Below, piece by piece: positions 1 to 7,926 of a stretch of DNA of 32,004 nucleotides. A program made the translations under genes and the position numbers. Position 1 is the first letter of the stretch. The number at the start of each line of letters is the position of its first letter. A model generated the notes under the pieces. It was given only the letters and a program-made list of their open reading frames with translations. It made no database searches and was not told the origin of the DNA. This DNA comes from Candidatus Zhuqueibacterota bacterium (GTDB lineage: Bacteria; Zhuqueibacterota; Zhuqueibacteria; Zhuqueibacterales; Zhuqueibacteraceae), in contig JAKEEU010000444.1 of the NCBI GenBank assembly GCA_022616415.1, positions 1 through 32,004 of the forward strand, written 5' to 3'.

Positions 1-100
1 CGAGCGTTTTTCAGCGAAGCAATCCTTTGAAAATCAAGAGATTGCTTCGGCAAAAAGCGCCTCGCAATGACTGTAATTTTATCCCTTAACGAGTATATCT
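1..100. repeat. Palindromic dispersed repeat, copy 1 (cut by window edge)
   Basis: This is the right-hand part of a REP/MITE-like element seen in full at 5763-5897. It shows GCGAAGCAATCC, a short loop, GATTGCTTCGGCAAAAAGCG and CTCGCAATGA, then the outer end CCCTTAACGAGTATA. The two inner arms are inverted repeats. It begins about 20 bp past the stop codon of the oxidoreductase gene that ends at 120, so on the minus-strand transcript it would form a hairpin just after that gene and could act as a 3' stabiliser or weak terminator. The left part lies outside the window. Confidence 0.85.
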
Positions 101-119
101 CACCCCCCTAACGCGTTTT

Positions 120-2444
120 TCATTGTTCCAAAATTTCCACGACGGCTGGTCCTTTAGGCTTGGCGACGCAAGAGAGCCGGTATTCGCCAGGCTTGAGATC
201 GTTAATATCCTCAAGGGTGCCCTTTTCCTCGCTGCCCGGCTCGTCCATATTTTCCAGGCCCGAAAGAATGCGAATGGGGTCGATGCCGCAACTGCCGATG
301 TGGCAATCCGTTTTGATTTTCACGCCGTTCTTTTCAGCGATTTCGCAAATCGTTTGCCCCGGTTTGAAGGCGCAGCTTTTCCCCACATTTTTAAACACCA
401 CAACCAGGCCTTCGGGCTTGGCTGTAAGCGGCGCCGGTTGTGGAGGCGCGGCAGCTTCCTGTTTGGGCGCCGGCGCGGCAAAGGGTGTCGCTGTGGTGAA
501 GTGCATGGTGCGCCGGGTTTCACTTTCTTGCAAGCTTAATTTTAGAAGCTGCTGACCGACGCGAAACTGGTCATCCGGCTCGAGCCGCAGCGTATTGTTG
601 ACTTTGAGATAGCTGCCATTGGCGCTGCCCAGGTCCTTGATAAAAATTTTGTTCTCTTTTCGCATGACTGACAAATGGCGGCGCGACAAGCTCAGATCTC
701 TGCCGTCCAAGGTTATATCCGGCGATTCCCGGCCCAGGATGATGGTTTTTTCCGGAATCGAATAGCGCTTCACTTGCCTGCCAGTGTGGTCAAAATGGAC
801 GATGGTGAATATGCCGTCGTCCGCGCGAAACACTAAAAATTGTCTGCCCACCCGCACGATATTTCCCGCAAAGACCTCCTGCGGTTGCGCTTGCTTCACC
901 TTCAGAAAAACGCCGGTGGCGGCGCCATCATCGCGCAGAAAATAACCATCCTGACCGTGCGTGATGGAAGCATGTTTGTCGGACAAGAAGGTGTCGTCGG
1001 GAAAGTTGAGGTCACAGCCGGTTCGGCCAATGGTGGTAATGCCGTTAGGATTGATCGGAAATTCCTCGTCTTCTTCATTCCCCGCCAAAATGTGGACGAG
1101 AGAAGCGTATCGCTCTGCGGCTGCCGGCGCGGAAGCGATGCGCGTTTTTAACGGGGAGGCTCCGGCCTCCATCATAATCGTCTGCATGAGGCTGACCGGC
1201 TTTGCGGCCGGTTTTTCCGCCTCTTCCTGGAAGTCGATGACGACATCAATCGTCGTTTTCCCGGCCAGCTTTTGAGCAATAACTTCGGCAACCAAAACAC
1301 CGTCCACCAGGGCTGACTTGATGTTTCCGGCATGCTTTTTTTGCCGGTAATTCGGCGGGTCGGCATGAAAATCGCCGGTCTCATAATAAGCCTGGCCCAG
1401 GATGCCGCCGATCAGATAAACATTCGGTTGTTGGCTTTCCAACCAGGGAGTAACCACTACGCGTTTTCTGTCACTGGCGCCGCTGGCCGCGGCCATGTGA
1501 ATTCCCAACGCGTTTAAAAAGGTTTCCGGAATCTCCTGGCCGATGAGCACGATACAAGCCTCGAGCGGAAATTCCAGATGAACCGTTTCATCCGGCCGGC
1601 CGGGAATGCTCCGGCGATCCGTGCGCAAGGAAAGGTATTCTTTTTTGTCATCCTCGGTCACGACGGCGACCGCATCACTCAGGGGATAATGGCGAATGTT
1701 GCCGTTTCCCAAATACGCTTCAAAGAAGACCTCGGCCAGCGCCTTGGACACTTTGGGCATCTTGTCGCCGCGATAAGACCAATACACAGCCGTCAGATCT
1801 TTTTTCTGGTTCTTGGCATTTGAGATCGCAATCACCGCCTCGGCTGCCGAGGTGCCGCCGCCGATAACCAGAGTCGGCGTCCCAACATAATGCGCCGGGT
1901 CCGAAAGACGATGCGCAATGTCTTTGGTGTTTCCCGGGATGTCAAGACGCCTCGGCGCGCCACTGCCGATGGCGATGACGACGTGCTTCGCCAGATAAGA
2001 CTGCTCGGATTTGGTGTAATAATTATAAGCTTTCGCCTGCCAAACGCCATCGGCTTGCTGCTGCAGGCCGGTCAGCTCAACGCCGATTTGCGCCGGAATG
2101 TTATTCTCCCGATAGAAGCCTTTCCATTTCACGCACATCTCGTCTTTGTCGATGGGCGTGAAATGCAACAGGGAAATCAGCTTGCCGCCTTTGGGAAATT
2201 TCATCTTGTCGCCGCCGCCATAATCGGGTAGAATCGGTTTGCCCTTGGGGTAATCGCGAATTTGTTTCATCACATCGTCGAAATCGATCAACAGCGCCGA
2301 GAGGCCGAATTCTTTTGCGCGAAAGACCGCGGCGGTGCCGGCAGGTCCGCCGCCGACGACCAGCATGTCCAAGACGGCCGGCAACTTGACCGGGTTGTTT
2401 GTAATCAATGTGCCATCCGGCAACGTTTCGTGAGGTGTGTTCAT
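120..2444 (-). CDS. FAD/NAD(P)-dependent oxidoreductase fused to two FHA domains and a [2Fe-2S] ferredoxin domain
   Basis: A probable cytoplasmic redox enzyme with a built-in phosphothreonine reader. From the ATG at 2444 (774 aa), a GGGPAG dinucleotide-binding loop lies near residues 31-36 and a second one (IGGGTS) near 194-199, the layout of thioredoxin-reductase-like flavoproteins; no redox-active CxxC is visible. Two FHA domains follow at about 447-545 and 546-638. The second has the canonical GR, SRRH and NG residues, while the first lacks the usual NG. After a Pro/Ala-rich linker comes a Fer2-type domain at about 678-774, with Cys at 714, 719 and 759 but Asp at 722 where the third cluster Cys is expected. 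An upstream in-frame TTG at 2555 would extend the protein by 37 residues, but that stretch lies across a 74-bp palindrome, so I prefer the ATG. Neither start has a clear ribosome-binding site. The substrate is unknown. The fusion suggests electron transfer to or from NAD(P)H gated by a phosphoprotein (inference). Confidence 0.88.
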   Translation of the reverse strand: MNTPHETLPDGTLITNNPVKLPAVLDMLVVGGGPAGTAAVFRAKEFGLSALLIDFDDVMKQIRDYPKGKPILPDYGGGDKMKFPKGGKLISLLHFTPIDKDEMCVKWKGFYRENNIPAQIGVELTGLQQQADGVWQAKAYNYYTKSEQSYLAKHVVIAIGSGAPRRLDIPGNTKDIAHRLSDPAHYVGTPTLVIGGGTSAAEAVIAISNAKNQKKDLTAVYWSYRGDKMPKVSKALAEVFFEAYLGNGNIRHYPLSDAVAVVTEDDKKEYLSLRTDRRSIPGRPDETVHLEFPLEACIVLIGQEIPETFLNALGIHMAAASGASDRKRVVVTPWLESQQPNVYLIGGILGQAYYETGDFHADPPNYRQKKHAGNIKSALVDGVLVAEVIAQKLAGKTTIDVVIDFQEEAEKPAAKPVSLMQTIMMEAGASPLKTRIASAPAAAERYASLVHILAGNEEDEEFPINPNGITTIGRTGCDLNFPDDTFLSDKHASITHGQDGYFLRDDGAATGVFLKVKQAQPQEVFAGNIVRVGRQFLVFRADDGIFTIVHFDHTGRQVKRYSIPEKTIILGRESPDITLDGRDLSLSRRHLSVMRKENKIFIKDLGSANGSYLKVNNTLRLEPDDQFRVGQQLLKLSLQESETRRTMHFTTATPFAAPAPKQEAAAPPQPAPLTAKPEGLVVVFKNVGKSCAFKPGQTICEIAEKNGVKIKTDCHIGSCGIDPIRILSGLENMDEPGSEEKGTLEDINDLKPGEYRLSCVAKPKGPAVVEILEQ

Positions 2445-2517
2445 GAGCGAATTCAGTGAAAATTGACGCGATTTCCACAACCCGGACAAGCCGGAACCAA
2501 ACAGGGAGAAGGTTTTT

Positions 2518-2591
2518 GGTATCCGGATTTTCCGAATTTCCCGGATTAAAGCCAAAAGTTTTATCCGGGCGATTCGGCAAATCCGGATACC
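2518..2591. repeat. 74-bp palindrome between the FHA gene and the oxidoreductase gene
   Basis: The left arm GGTATCCGGATTTTCCGAAT (2518-2537) pairs with ATTCGGCAAATCCGGATACC (2572-2591) with one mismatch. A nested inner arm CCCGGATTAAA / TTTTATCCGGG continues the pairing. On the minus transcript this would be a strong hairpin in the roughly 210-nt gap before the ATG at 2444. It has no U-run typical of an intrinsic terminator, so it is more likely a mobile palindromic element or an RNA-processing or stability site. Confidence 0.8.
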
Positions 2592-2654
2592 TTTTGAAAA
2601 GTCTATGCTTTTTTTTACACAAATCCAACTTTTAACTGGCCAATTTGTCTCAGC

Positions 2655-3707
2655 TCATTTTTTATAACTCAGATGCGCCTCCACCACTCCAAATTTGAGG
2701 CGCGTCTCAAGGCGTATTTCGGCTTCCGCGCCGATGGCTTTCTCGTTAATGAAAGTGCCATTCTTGCTGTCGAGATCTTTGACCATGACCTTGCCGGGAA
2801 GAACGGTTAAAACGGCATGTTTCCGTGAAATCGAGGCGTCATCGATATAAAGGTCGCACTCCGGCAACCGGCCGACGATATTCTCACCGTCGTGGAGTTG
2901 GAAAGTTTTTGTTTCCTTGTCCGGGGGCCTCATTTCCAAAAAGAATGTGCCTTGCCGCGGCGAGGTTTTCGTCGCGTTTTTTTCTTCTTCCATTCGCAAG
3001 TCGGGCATCGGAAAAAGCGGCTCCCCGATCATCGTTTTGTCGATCTCTTGAGTTTTGTCCCGATAGTCCCGGTAGCCGCGGGCGCGGCTACCAGGGCTAT
3101 CGGGACTCTTCGTTTCGTGGTCGGCGGGAATTCCGGGCATCCCCACAAACGCCTCGCCGCCGCTGGTCTTTTGCATGTCCTGAGTTGCCCTGGGTTTCTC
3201 CTGCTCCTGCAGCTTGGGGAAGGCAATGGCCACATTATCGAAGATCGTTCTCTCAATTTCCTGGAGCGGGGTCTTGGTTTCGGCTTCATGCGGGGTTGCC
3301 GCCACAAACCCGGTATCAGCGCGGGAAAGCCTTTGGGCAGCGCCCCGGCTCTTTTCTAACTTGCCGCTCAAATCTTCTTCCCGGGCCGCGACTTTCTGCC
3401 ACTGGTCATCGACCACTTGAAAAATAAAATCAAAATTTTCGGCAAACGTGATGACGTGCAAATCGCGTAACTTTTGTTTTTGGGTGATCTTGACACCATC
3501 CAGCTTGGTGCCGTTGCGGCTGCCCAAATCTTCCAGACAATAGCGCTTTTCGTTTTCATCAAAAAAGATTCGCGCGTGCCGGCTGGAAACAATGCCCGGG
3601 TAAAGCACGATGCTGTTCTCCACGCCTTTCCCAATGGTTGCTTCCAGAGCAATCAGGTATTCCGCTCCGGCCAACTGGCCGGTTTTGCAAAAAAGTCTTG
3701 CCCGCAT
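2655..3707 (-). CDS. Protein with N-terminal and C-terminal FHA domains
   Basis: A 350-residue cytoplasmic protein without signal peptide or membrane segment. FHA domain 1 (about 1-100) has SSRH (41-44) and SRNG (63-66), but its usual GR is GK (26-27). FHA domain 2 (about 254-348) has the full set: VGR (278-280), SRKH (294-297) and KNG (315-317). FHA domains bind phosphothreonine peptides, so the protein is a likely adaptor reading the Ser/Thr kinases encoded elsewhere in the window. The linker of about 150 residues is low in structure and holds possible phospho-sites such as ERTIFD and DKTMIG (inference). Residues 201-217 are encoded by an inserted palindrome. The ATG has GGAG six bases upstream. 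The gene lies 5' of the FHA-containing oxidoreductase in the same direction, suggesting a shared pathway. Confidence 0.9.
   Translation of the reverse strand: MRARLFCKTGQLAGAEYLIALEATIGKGVENSIVLYPGIVSSRHARIFFDENEKRYCLEDLGSRNGTKLDGVKITQKQKLRDLHVITFAENFDFIFQVVDDQWQKVAAREEDLSGKLEKSRGAAQRLSRADTGFVAATPHEAETKTPLQEIERTIFDNVAIAFPKLQEQEKPRATQDMQKTSGGEAFVGMPGIPADHETKSPDSPGSRARGYRDYRDKTQEIDKTMIGEPLFPMPDLRMEEEKNATKTSPRQGTFFLEMRPPDKETKTFQLHDGENIVGRLPECDLYIDDASISRKHAVLTVLPGKVMVKDLDSKNGTFINEKAIGAEAEIRLETRLKFGVVEAHLSYKK
3057..3106. repeat. 50-bp palindromic element inside the FHA coding sequence
   Basis: Arm GTCCCGATAGTCCCGGTAGC continuing to 3080 is an inverted repeat of 3083-3106, with two mismatches over 24 bp and a two-base spacer. 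The gene reads through it in frame, giving a Ser/Pro/Arg/Tyr-rich peptide (residues 201-217) in the linker between the two FHA domains. It is comparable in concept to protein-coding palindromic elements known from Rickettsia. Confidence 0.85.
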
Positions 3708-3769
3708 CTTTTGCTCCCGTGGTTTGTTTCTTTAAAGTTGAATCGTTGCAAAAAAAAGCAAAGATTTTT

Positions 3770-3833
3770 CCAACGGATAGAAACAACGCAACTGATAAAA
3801 GCTTTTATCCGTTGCGTTGTTTCTATCCGTTGG
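3770..3833. repeat. 64-bp near-perfect palindrome
   Basis: The arm CCAACGGATAGAAACAACGC, continuing to 3801, is followed directly by its reverse complement up to 3833. There is a single mismatch pair and no loop (the centre is AAAAGCTTTT). It lies 63 bp upstream of the FHA gene start, so it would form a cruciform in DNA or a long hairpin in a read-through transcript. Confidence 0.88.
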
Positions 3834-4020
3834 AGATTTTTTAACCGATTTAGTTGCGGCTTGTCCGCGTTGAGCGTTGAGCGCTTAGCGCCAAAAAGTC
3901 AGAAAAAACTCTGAGTTTTAAATCTCCAGCGGATTGAACAATACGCGGGAGATTCTTTTATAGTATTACCCTGAAACAACCATCACGACTGTGAAAATTT
4001 TTAACAGTCAAAATGATTAA

Positions 4021-4054
4021 AGTCAAAATAATTCTAACTTTGATTATTTTGACT
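4021..4054. repeat. AT-rich stem-loop downstream of decaheme cytochrome gene
   Basis: AGTCAAAATAAT (4021-4032) pairs perfectly with ATTATTTTGACT (4043-4054) around a 10-base loop. A related copy, AGTCAAAATGATTA, lies just before it. It is about 85 bp past the stop of the cytochrome gene. The stem is AT-rich and no U-run follows on the minus strand, so a terminator role is possible but weakly supported. Confidence 0.5.
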
Positions 4055-4138
4055 TTTGGGTGCGGTTATCGTCGTGCTACGATTATAAAATTTAGAATTC
4101 CTTTCTAACTTTCGTGCACCAATGGCCTGCTACGAACG

Positions 4139-5722
4139 TCAATCCAAATACAACAGCAAGTTGGAGCGGTTCGTTTTATTGGAATGAAAATAATGGCACG
4201 TGATGCAGCGGTTCGAGGTCGCGCCCGCCTGATGGCACTCCCGGCAGGTTTGTATCGCCGGGATCATTTGTATGGCTGCCTGATCGCGGCCAGGCTCCAA
4301 TTGCGCCGAGTTGCCGATAAATTCTTCAAAAGGAATTTGGGTGTGGCACTGCAAGCAGCGCCTTTGCACAATATGCTCGCGGTGATTGAATTCGGCGCGC
4401 CGCAAAACGCGCTGGTCCTTTTGCACCCGCAAGATCGTGGCATTGGCCACCGTGTGGCATTTCCCGCACGGCTTCGTCAAGTTATTGGCCGCATTTTTAA
4501 ATGCGGCGATTTCCGCCGGCGCCAATTGGGGATTTTCTCTCACCGTACTCAAAAGAAATTTCGTGTCATCCAGCGGACTGTACGGATTGTTGAGCTTCTC
4601 TTCGACTTCCTTCAAGTAACGATCGATTTGGGCCAATTCGCGCTGCACCTCGCGCTCCGGGCGGGAGCGCAATCCGGTCGCATAATCGCGCAGGGTTTGA
4701 ATGGCCTCCCGATACAGCGATTTGCTCTCGGGCAACGAGGTCTCCCCGGAAGCCTTCAACAAGTCAACCAGCCCCGGCTCGGGATAAATTTGGCGCCGCA
4801 GCATTTTCAAATTCTCCATGATCCACGGATCCTGGTGATAGATCGGCGACTTTTTGATGCGGCCGCCGACTATGTCAAATTCATTCCGATTGGTATAAGA
4901 AGCCCACAAAGTTCCGGGCCCCTGGCGCCGCAAGATCGTATCCAAAGCTTCAACCCCGGGAGCATCGGCCTGCGCTTTGATCGGCAGCCACGGTGTGGCG
5001 TCGTCGGTCGTCAGGTGACAGGCGTCACAATGTCGATCAAAACTCAGCGGTTGAAAATTCTTGCCGTCCGGCTGCGGATTATGGCAATAGAGGCAGGTTT
5101 TTTCAATATCGACGAGATTTTCGCGTTTTTGCACGCGCTCGACGTGCGCCACGTGCGCAAATTTTAGACTGGCATGGTCCGGAATGGACTTGTCGGCAAA
5201 CTCAAATTGCGGGTGTTTGTTGTTAAATGAGCCGAACGGGTGGCAGGGCAGGCACTGCGCGTCCGGCACTTTGGTAATCGCCGCCTCGCGTCCGGTGTGT
5301 TCCGGATGGCAGGCAAAGCACGGGCGTTCCTTAGTGGCGTATTTGGCCGAGGAGCCGACGCGGCTGAGATCGTTGGAACGATAAACGTAATGTGCCTTAA
5401 ACGTGTAGACGCCCAGATCGTCGCCGTATTTTTCGTGGCAAGCCGAGCATTTGTCATTGATCACCGAGGCCGCCGGGGTATGGCAATTGGCGCAATCTTG
5501 CTCGAAGTTGGCGTGGTTGGAAGACAACGGGCCATTGGAAATCAGACGGCTCTTCCCGAAGAGAATGTCGAAGGCGAAGACCGCCAGAAAGGCGAGCGCG
5601 CCAACGCCGCCAATCAGGATCATGTTCCGGCGCGAAACCGGAAAAATATAATCTTTGGCGATCGCCAGCCTGAGGCGGCTGAAAACGCCTTTTTTTCGCC
5701 TGTCATTTGTCTGTTCGGCCAT
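4139..5722 (-). CDS. Membrane-anchored decaheme c-type cytochrome
   Basis: A 527-residue protein with ten CxxCH heme-attachment motifs. Six lie in the first part (residues 77, 92, 135, 157, 210 and 232) and four near the C-terminus (419, 456, 493 and 506). They are separated by about 180 residues of heme-free, largely helical sequence. A basic N-terminus followed by a hydrophobic segment at about 34-55 looks like an uncleaved signal anchor, so the hemes should face the periplasm from the inner membrane. The likely role is passing electrons between the quinone/membrane cytochrome and soluble or outer-membrane cytochromes (inference). It resembles class III/c7-type multiheme proteins in motif density, but I cannot name a family. 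The ATG is preceded by AGGA at seven bases. A palindromic repeat lies about 40 bp upstream, separating it from the upstream surface-protein genes. Confidence 0.92.
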   Translation of the reverse strand: MAEQTNDRRKKGVFSRLRLAIAKDYIFPVSRRNMILIGGVGALAFLAVFAFDILFGKSRLISNGPLSSNHANFEQDCANCHTPAASVINDKCSACHEKYGDDLGVYTFKAHYVYRSNDLSRVGSSAKYATKERPCFACHPEHTGREAAITKVPDAQCLPCHPFGSFNNKHPQFEFADKSIPDHASLKFAHVAHVERVQKRENLVDIEKTCLYCHNPQPDGKNFQPLSFDRHCDACHLTTDDATPWLPIKAQADAPGVEALDTILRRQGPGTLWASYTNRNEFDIVGGRIKKSPIYHQDPWIMENLKMLRRQIYPEPGLVDLLKASGETSLPESKSLYREAIQTLRDYATGLRSRPEREVQRELAQIDRYLKEVEEKLNNPYSPLDDTKFLLSTVRENPQLAPAEIAAFKNAANNLTKPCGKCHTVANATILRVQKDQRVLRRAEFNHREHIVQRRCLQCHTQIPFEEFIGNSAQLEPGRDQAAIQMIPAIQTCRECHQAGATSNRCITCHYFHSNKTNRSNLLLYLD

Positions 5723-5762
5723 GTTTTTTTCCTGGATAAAAGCTGTTGTGTCTGCAAAACAA

Positions 5763-5897
5763 GGTATACTCGTTAAGGGTTATTTTGTAACCGTCATTGC
5801 GAGCGTTTCTCAGCGAAGCAATCCTTTTAAAATCAAGGGATTGCTTCGGTAAAAAGCGCCTCGCAATGACTCACATTCCAACCTTTAACGAGTGTAA
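5763..5897. repeat. Palindromic dispersed repeat, copy 2 (complete, about 135 bp)
   Basis: The outer ends ACTCGTTAAGGGT (5768-5780) and ACCTTTAACGAGT (5881-5893) are inverted repeats. The inner arms TCATTGCGAGCG...GCGAAGCAATCC and GGATTGCTTCGG...CTCGCAATGA also pair. The same sequence occurs at 1-100. The element lies between the stop of the sorting-domain protein gene (5959) and the start of the decaheme gene (5722), so in both places it follows the 3' end of a gene. No transposase is inside, which suggests a non-autonomous MITE or REP family. Confidence 0.88.
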
Positions 5898-5958
5898 CTA
5901 TCGACTATCGGACTATCGGCTGAACAAAGAATTATTAGAAAAACCACGTAGAGCTTCC

Positions 5959-7902
5959 TTATCTCATCAACGTGAGTTTTTTCGTTGTCATGAAATTTCC
6001 CACCTGCAACTGGTAGAAATAAATTCCGCTGGCTACCGCTCGGCCCTGATCGTCGCGGCCGTTCCAAATGCGCTGATGAAGACCGGCCGGCAGCTCGACG
6101 CGATCGAGCACGGTTGCAATTTCGCGTCCATTCAGATCGATAATCCGGATCGTCACGACGCTCATTTTTGGCAAGCCAAAACGAATCGCGGTTTCGGGAT
6201 TTCCCGCACCGCGCGGCGCGGCGTCTGCGACAAAGCGGGATGTCGCTGCGCTCCAAAATGGGTTGGGGAAATTTTGCTCCAACACAAAATCATTCGGAAT
6301 GCCTTGCGCGTTCGCCGTTTGCGCGGCAACAAAATCCGCTTTGCCGGCGATCAACGTAAAGTCCGTCGCGCTCTCGAGACGGCGCGGTTGATATTGATAT
6401 GTCCCATTCTCGCGCAGGTTTTGTTTGTATTGCATCGCCTCGTCCACAAGAAAAATTTCGTGATCGCCAGCCATATCCTGCAACCCTTCAAAGCGCAAAG
6501 TCACGATCTTATTTATGATATTCGTCTCCACGGCAAAACGCCAGCGTTGATTGGGCTCGGCAATGGAGCGGATATCCTCGCGATAGCGCTCGAAAAATTT
6601 TCCCCATTCGGCATGGGGGAAATAAAGCGAAACATAGTCGCCGATTGGCGGCGCTTCCACCAAATCGTTGCCGTCCCAACCGCCCTCACCGGCGGCAGAA
6701 ACGCCGGCAAAATTGTACGTGTCAGCCGCCTCGCCGCACTGCGCCAGAATTCGAATTTTCCACTCGCCGCTCACGGTTTTTTCGGCCGTGGCCGGCGCGG
6801 CGCTTGAAGAAAAATTCGGATTCACTAATAAAACATCTTCGTTGACAACAGGAAGGTAATATCCCTCCCACGGCGATAAGTTGTTATTCTCCACCACCCA
6901 GTTGCCCCGATAGGTTTGCAAATCGATCGTCCCGCCACTTTGCAAACGCAGCTTGTTTTTGGGCGTGTCGAAGTTAAACGGCGTGGCGATAAGATTATGC
7001 CCTTTCTGCAGGGGAATCTGAAACTCCGGATCGGTTCGCACCGACTTTGCCGCGCCAATTGATATCGTCTTGCCGTCTCTTGAGATCAAAAATAAACTCT
7101 TGCCCGGCGACAGATCGCCGCCGGAGCGAAACTCCGTATAAACCTTCTCCTTTTCGCTCAAATTTTGCGACGCATTAGGATCCAAACCGAAAAGCCGCCA
7201 TTTGGTGTCATCATAAGGGCCGAAAATCTTTTCCAATACCGTTGTTGCAGACGGATTGTTGTCCATCTGCAGCGGCACGGAAATCAGCCGGTACGCAGTT
7301 TGTTCTCCGTTGCCCGCGCCCGGCTGCGCCGTCGGTTTCGCTTCACTCGTCACCTGAATTTGCATCGAATAAAAACTTCCGCCCGCGTCCGGTTTCCGAA
7401 CCTGCACGCCGTCCATATCTATCGCCACAATGTAATAATCCACGCCGCGTGAGGTCGCGTCACCAGACGGAATCGTGGTTTCATAGTTGTTGGCGCCGGC
7501 AATCGGCATCATGGGCAGTTGTGAGAAGTTCGCGACGCCGCCACGACGATAATTCAATGTGGCTTGGACACCGGTCTTATCATCTGAGATGCTGGCTCGA
7601 ATCACAATGGGCTGGCCCTGCAGCTGCGGCGTTGACGGCGTGTGCGTGATACTCGGCGGCTGATTCGAGGACGGCGGCAGCGTATAAAAGAAACCGCCGG
7701 AAAGAATAACTTGCTCGCTTGAACCTTCGCCCAGCGGCATCGCCTGTCCCACCACGGCGACGATGGTGACCGCGCCCGATTGCCCTGAACCAGCCGCCAT
7801 GCTCTGCTCGAAGTTGGTTACCGTGGTCTGCGCAAACGCCGCCGTGCTGATCATTGCAACGACAAAGCAGCAGCATATGCATGCTAAAAATTTTGCGTTC
7901 AT
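5959..7902 (-). CDS. Secreted protein with C-terminal FlgD/type-9-like sorting domain
   Basis: A 647-residue protein. An N-terminal signal peptide ends near ...AAFAQ (about residue 25). The central part has an Ig-like segment (about 85-180) and beta-rich repeats that I do not recognise. The last 90 residues show the familiar FCB-group pattern: FVLEQNFPNPF, then ETAIRFGLP, VTIRIIDLNGREI, and the end GIYFYQLQVGNF...KKLTLMR. In related lineages this domain directs export or surface attachment through a type IX-like route. The ATG has GGAG eight bases upstream. It follows the 542-residue surface-type protein by 24 bp and probably shares its transcript. The function of the central region is unknown. 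Confidence 0.85.
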   Translation of the reverse strand: MNAKFLACICCCFVVAMISTAAFAQTTVTNFEQSMAAGSGQSGAVTIVAVVGQAMPLGEGSSEQVILSGGFFYTLPPSSNQPPSITHTPSTPQLQGQPIVIRASISDDKTGVQATLNYRRGGVANFSQLPMMPIAGANNYETTIPSGDATSRGVDYYIVAIDMDGVQVRKPDAGGSFYSMQIQVTSEAKPTAQPGAGNGEQTAYRLISVPLQMDNNPSATTVLEKIFGPYDDTKWRLFGLDPNASQNLSEKEKVYTEFRSGGDLSPGKSLFLISRDGKTISIGAAKSVRTDPEFQIPLQKGHNLIATPFNFDTPKNKLRLQSGGTIDLQTYRGNWVVENNNLSPWEGYYLPVVNEDVLLVNPNFSSSAAPATAEKTVSGEWKIRILAQCGEAADTYNFAGVSAAGEGGWDGNDLVEAPPIGDYVSLYFPHAEWGKFFERYREDIRSIAEPNQRWRFAVETNIINKIVTLRFEGLQDMAGDHEIFLVDEAMQYKQNLRENGTYQYQPRRLESATDFTLIAGKADFVAAQTANAQGIPNDFVLEQNFPNPFWSAATSRFVADAAPRGAGNPETAIRFGLPKMSVVTIRIIDLNGREIATVLDRVELPAGLHQRIWNGRDDQGRAVASGIYFYQLQVGNFMTTKKLTLMR

Positions 7903-7926
7903 TATTGTTTCTCCGGGTTGGGAATA

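Larger units (their letters stand above)
3708..4138. other. Intergenic region between decaheme cytochrome and FHA genes
   Basis: This 431-bp AT-rich gap has no convincing gene. It holds a 64-bp palindrome (3770-3833) and an AT-rich stem-loop (4021-4054). Transcription of the FHA gene may start here, but I could not find a clear -35/-10 pair. Confidence 0.6.

Noticed and set aside
120..2444. Thioredoxin reductase
   Set aside because: The nucleotide-binding layout is similar, but no redox-active CxxC is present and the FHA/ferredoxin fusion points elsewhere.
4021..4054. Intrinsic terminator after the decaheme cytochrome gene
   Set aside because: The stem is AT-rich and no U-run follows on the minus strand. 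It is listed only as a stem-loop.
4184..5167. Long plus-strand open frame opposite the decaheme cytochrome gene
   Set aside because: It is antisense to ten CxxCH motifs and rich in Arg/Leu, as expected for a shadow frame.
5797..6807. Plus-strand open frame beginning inside the palindromic repeat
   Set aside because: It starts in a repeat and runs antisense to the sorting-domain gene.
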